Assembly: GCF_900243075.1 (NCBI RefSeq) | Contig: NZ_OEZH01000133.1 | Span: forward strand, 62,001-126,000 | Direction: 5' to 3' | DNA: 64,000 nt | Source of the DNA: Clostridioides difficile | Lineage (GTDB): Bacteria; Bacillota; Clostridia; Peptostreptococcales; Peptostreptococcaceae | Shown: one piece after another, positions 62,581 through 64,000 of the stretch | How positions within the stretch are numbered: the stretch's first letter is position 1 | How the letters are laid out: the number at the start of each line of letters is the position of its first letter | Position numbers and translations under genes: made by a program | The notes under the pieces: model-generated | Seen by the model: only the letters and a program-made list of their open reading frames with translations | Told to the model about the DNA's origin: nothing | Databases searched by the model: none

Positions 62581-63021
62581 CTACTTTTCTATTTTATCAA
62601 CAAATAGAATTCCATCTAAGTGGTCTATTTCATGACAAAATGCTCTAGCTAAAAGTTCTTCTCCTTCTAACTCTACTGTTTCACCATTTCTATTTAAAGC
62701 TCTAACTTTTACATAATTTGGTCTTCTAACCTCTCCAGCTTCTCCAACAACACTTAAACACCCTTCTTCATCTATTTGCTCTCCAGATGTTTCTATTATT
62801 TCAGGATTTATAAGTTCTATAAGCTCTTCTCCAACATCTATTACTACTACTCTTTTTAAAATTCCAACTTGAGGTGCAGCTAATCCGACACCTTCTGCAT
62901 CATACATAGTTTCTGCCATATCATCTAATAATTGTATTATCTTTTCATCAATTTTTTCAACCTTTTTTGATTTCTTTCTTAATACTGGTTCTCCTATTTG
63001 AACTATTTGTCTTAAAGCCAT
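62581..63021 (-). CDS. def: Peptide deformylase
   Basis: 146 aa, the short form. All three motifs are present: [18 protein letters not shown] and HEIDHLDG, which ligate the catalytic metal. It removes the N-formyl group from nascent proteins, the partner reaction to Fmt. RBS GGAGGAAGT. It lies 17 nt after priA. Confidence 0.98.
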   Translation of the reverse strand: MALRQIVQIGEPVLRKKSKKVEKIDEKIIQLLDDMAETMYDAEGVGLAAPQVGILKRVVVIDVGEELIELINPEIIETSGEQIDEEGCLSVVGEAGEVRRPNYVKVRALNRNGETVELEGEELLARAFCHEIDHLDGILFVDKIEK

Positions 63022-63038
63022 TGTACTTCCTCCTAAAT

Positions 63039-64000
63039 TTATAATACACTATTTGGATTAATATCTATAGATACATTGATATTCTTATCAAATATCAAAT
63101 CTCGTTTTGTTATACATATATATTTTATTATACCCTTTAACAGATTAATTTCAATATTTTCATCTTTAAAGAGTATTTGCCATCTATAATTTTGATTTAT
63201 TTTTGATATTGAACATGGGTTTGGTCCTAATATAAATCCTAAATCATTTATACCCCTTTTTTCTAATAAATAAATCAATGATGCATGCATATTTTTTATA
63301 TTTTTTACCACTAACCTCTCATCTTCACCACTAACAACTACACTCAACATGTTATTAAAAGGAGAATATCCAAATGCTTTTCTTATTTTTATCTCATCCT
63401 CATAAAAACCTTCATAATCATATTCAATAGCATGCTTAATAGCATAGTGTTCAGTATCATAGGTTTGAAGCACTACTTTTCCTTCTTTATCTGCTCTCCC
63501 TGCTCTTCCAGAAACTTGAGTTATCAATTGAAATGTAGTTTCAAAACTTTTAAAATCTGGAAAATTTAGTATCATATCTGCAGATAAAATACCTACTAAA
63601 GTTACATTCTCAAAATCCAGCCCTTTACTTAACATCTGCGTTCCAATCAGTACATTAGCTTCTTTATCTTTGAATTTATTTAGTATCTCATCTAAAGCAC
63701 CTTTTTTTGAAGTTGTATCCTTATCCATTCTCAAAGTTTTTATATCTGGAAAAATATATTTTAATTCCTCCTCAATTTTTTGAGTTCCAACTCCAAATGG
63801 TTTAACATAATTACTTTTACATTCAGGACACTCTTTTGGAATTTCTTTCTCATATCCACAATAGTGGCATCTTCCAGTATTACTTTTCTTATGATAAGTT
63901 AAAGATATATCACAATTTTCACATTGGAACACATATCCACACTTTCTACAAGATACAAAATTTGCATAACCTCTTCTATTTAAAAACAGTATTACTTGAC
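63039..64000 (-). CDS. priA: Primosomal protein N' (PriA helicase), N-terminal part outside window
   Basis: C-terminal 320 residues; the frame continues past 64000 (reading [14 protein letters not shown] before the first internal Met). The zinc-binding cysteine cluster is CRKCG, CENC, CHYCG and CPEC. Helicase motifs follow: [33 protein letters not shown] and QVSGRAGR. It restarts collapsed replication forks. It is the first gene of the priA-def-fmt block. Confidence 0.96.
   Translation of the reverse strand, partial: QVILFLNRRGYANFVSCRKCGYVFQCENCDISLTYHKKSNTGRCHYCGYEKEIPKECPECKSNYVKPFGVGTQKIEEELKYIFPDIKTLRMDKDTTSKKGALDEILNKFKDKEANVLIGTQMLSKGLDFENVTLVGILSADMILNFPDFKSFETTFQLITQVSGRAGRADKEGKVVLQTYDTEHYAIKHAIEYDYEGFYEDEIKIRKAFGYSPFNNMLSVVVSGEDERLVVKNIKNMHASLIYLLEKRGINDLGFILGPNPCSISKINQNYRWQILFKDENIEINLLKGIIKYICITKRDLIFDKNINVSIDINPNSVL

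Noticed and set aside
1-64000. tRNA genes, rRNA, CRISPR arrays, prophage or intact insertion sequences
   Set aside because: Scanned by eye on both strands; no spaced direct repeats, cloverleaf-like conserved arms, integrase or intact transposase was recognised. A covariance-model or repeat search would be decisive.

Overview
The window is chromosomal DNA of a very A+T-rich Firmicute, almost certainly Clostridioides difficile. Three things support this: a 5'-nucleotidase with the clostridial sortase motif SPKTG, a PrkC kinase with two PASTA repeats and a Ser/Gly/Asn-rich tail, and a cellulose-like (ccs) operon known from this species. The species call is inference from recognised gene content; no search was run. 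No tRNA, rRNA, CRISPR array, prophage or intact IS was seen.

Layout. 1-6.4 kb: 3' part of a class V aminotransferase, then a response regulator, sensor kinase and ABC transporter set that looks like an envelope-stress or peptide-antibiotic module. 6.6-14 kb: wall-anchored 5'-nucleotidase, DUF4846 lipoprotein, ribonuclease Z, a CoA-disulfide-reductase-like flavoenzyme and a divergent cystine/dicarboxylate-type symporter. 14-21 kb: the five-gene ccsZABHI operon (GH5 glucanase, BcsA-like synthase with PilZ domain, membrane-anchored partner, MBOAT and AlgX-like acetylation pair). 21.3-26.3 kb: CUT1 sugar ABC transporter with a DUF4091 protein. 26.5-31 kb: Ula-type PTS with a SIS-domain protein and a PRD regulator. 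31.2-37.6 kb: housekeeping block (coaD, rsmD, recG, DAK2/FakA-like, Asp23, rpmB). 37.7-39.6 kb: small accessory patch (50-aa membrane protein, truncated Rpn nuclease, MerR/TipAS regulator). 39.6-46.6 kb: fructose-type PTS with GH38 alpha-mannosidase and a divergent PRD regulator. 46.8-50.9 kb: second two-component system, nitroreductase, HAD phosphatase. 51.7-64 kb: a classic housekeeping string transcribed leftward: priA, def, fmt, DUF116, YugP-type protease, rsmB, rlmN, PP2C phosphatase, prkC, SDR, rsgA, rpe, thiN.

How they work together. Most of the window is carbohydrate acquisition and surface-polymer biology around translation and replication housekeeping genes. The synthase CcsA carries an intact PilZ c-di-GMP-binding signature, so polymer output is probably coupled to c-di-GMP. 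The two PTS loci each have their own PRD regulator. Terminators are recognisable after most transcription units and several start codons were revised from Shine-Dalgarno placement.

The points most worth checking are: an apparent single-base frameshift in the signal peptide of the sugar-binding lipoprotein; a hairpin that appears to bring a distant Shine-Dalgarno next to the start of the Ula-type IIC; a possible AUA start for ccsZ; a 74-75 bp terminator-containing repeat present twice 18 kb apart in opposite orientations; and paired operators before the mannosidase PTS operon.
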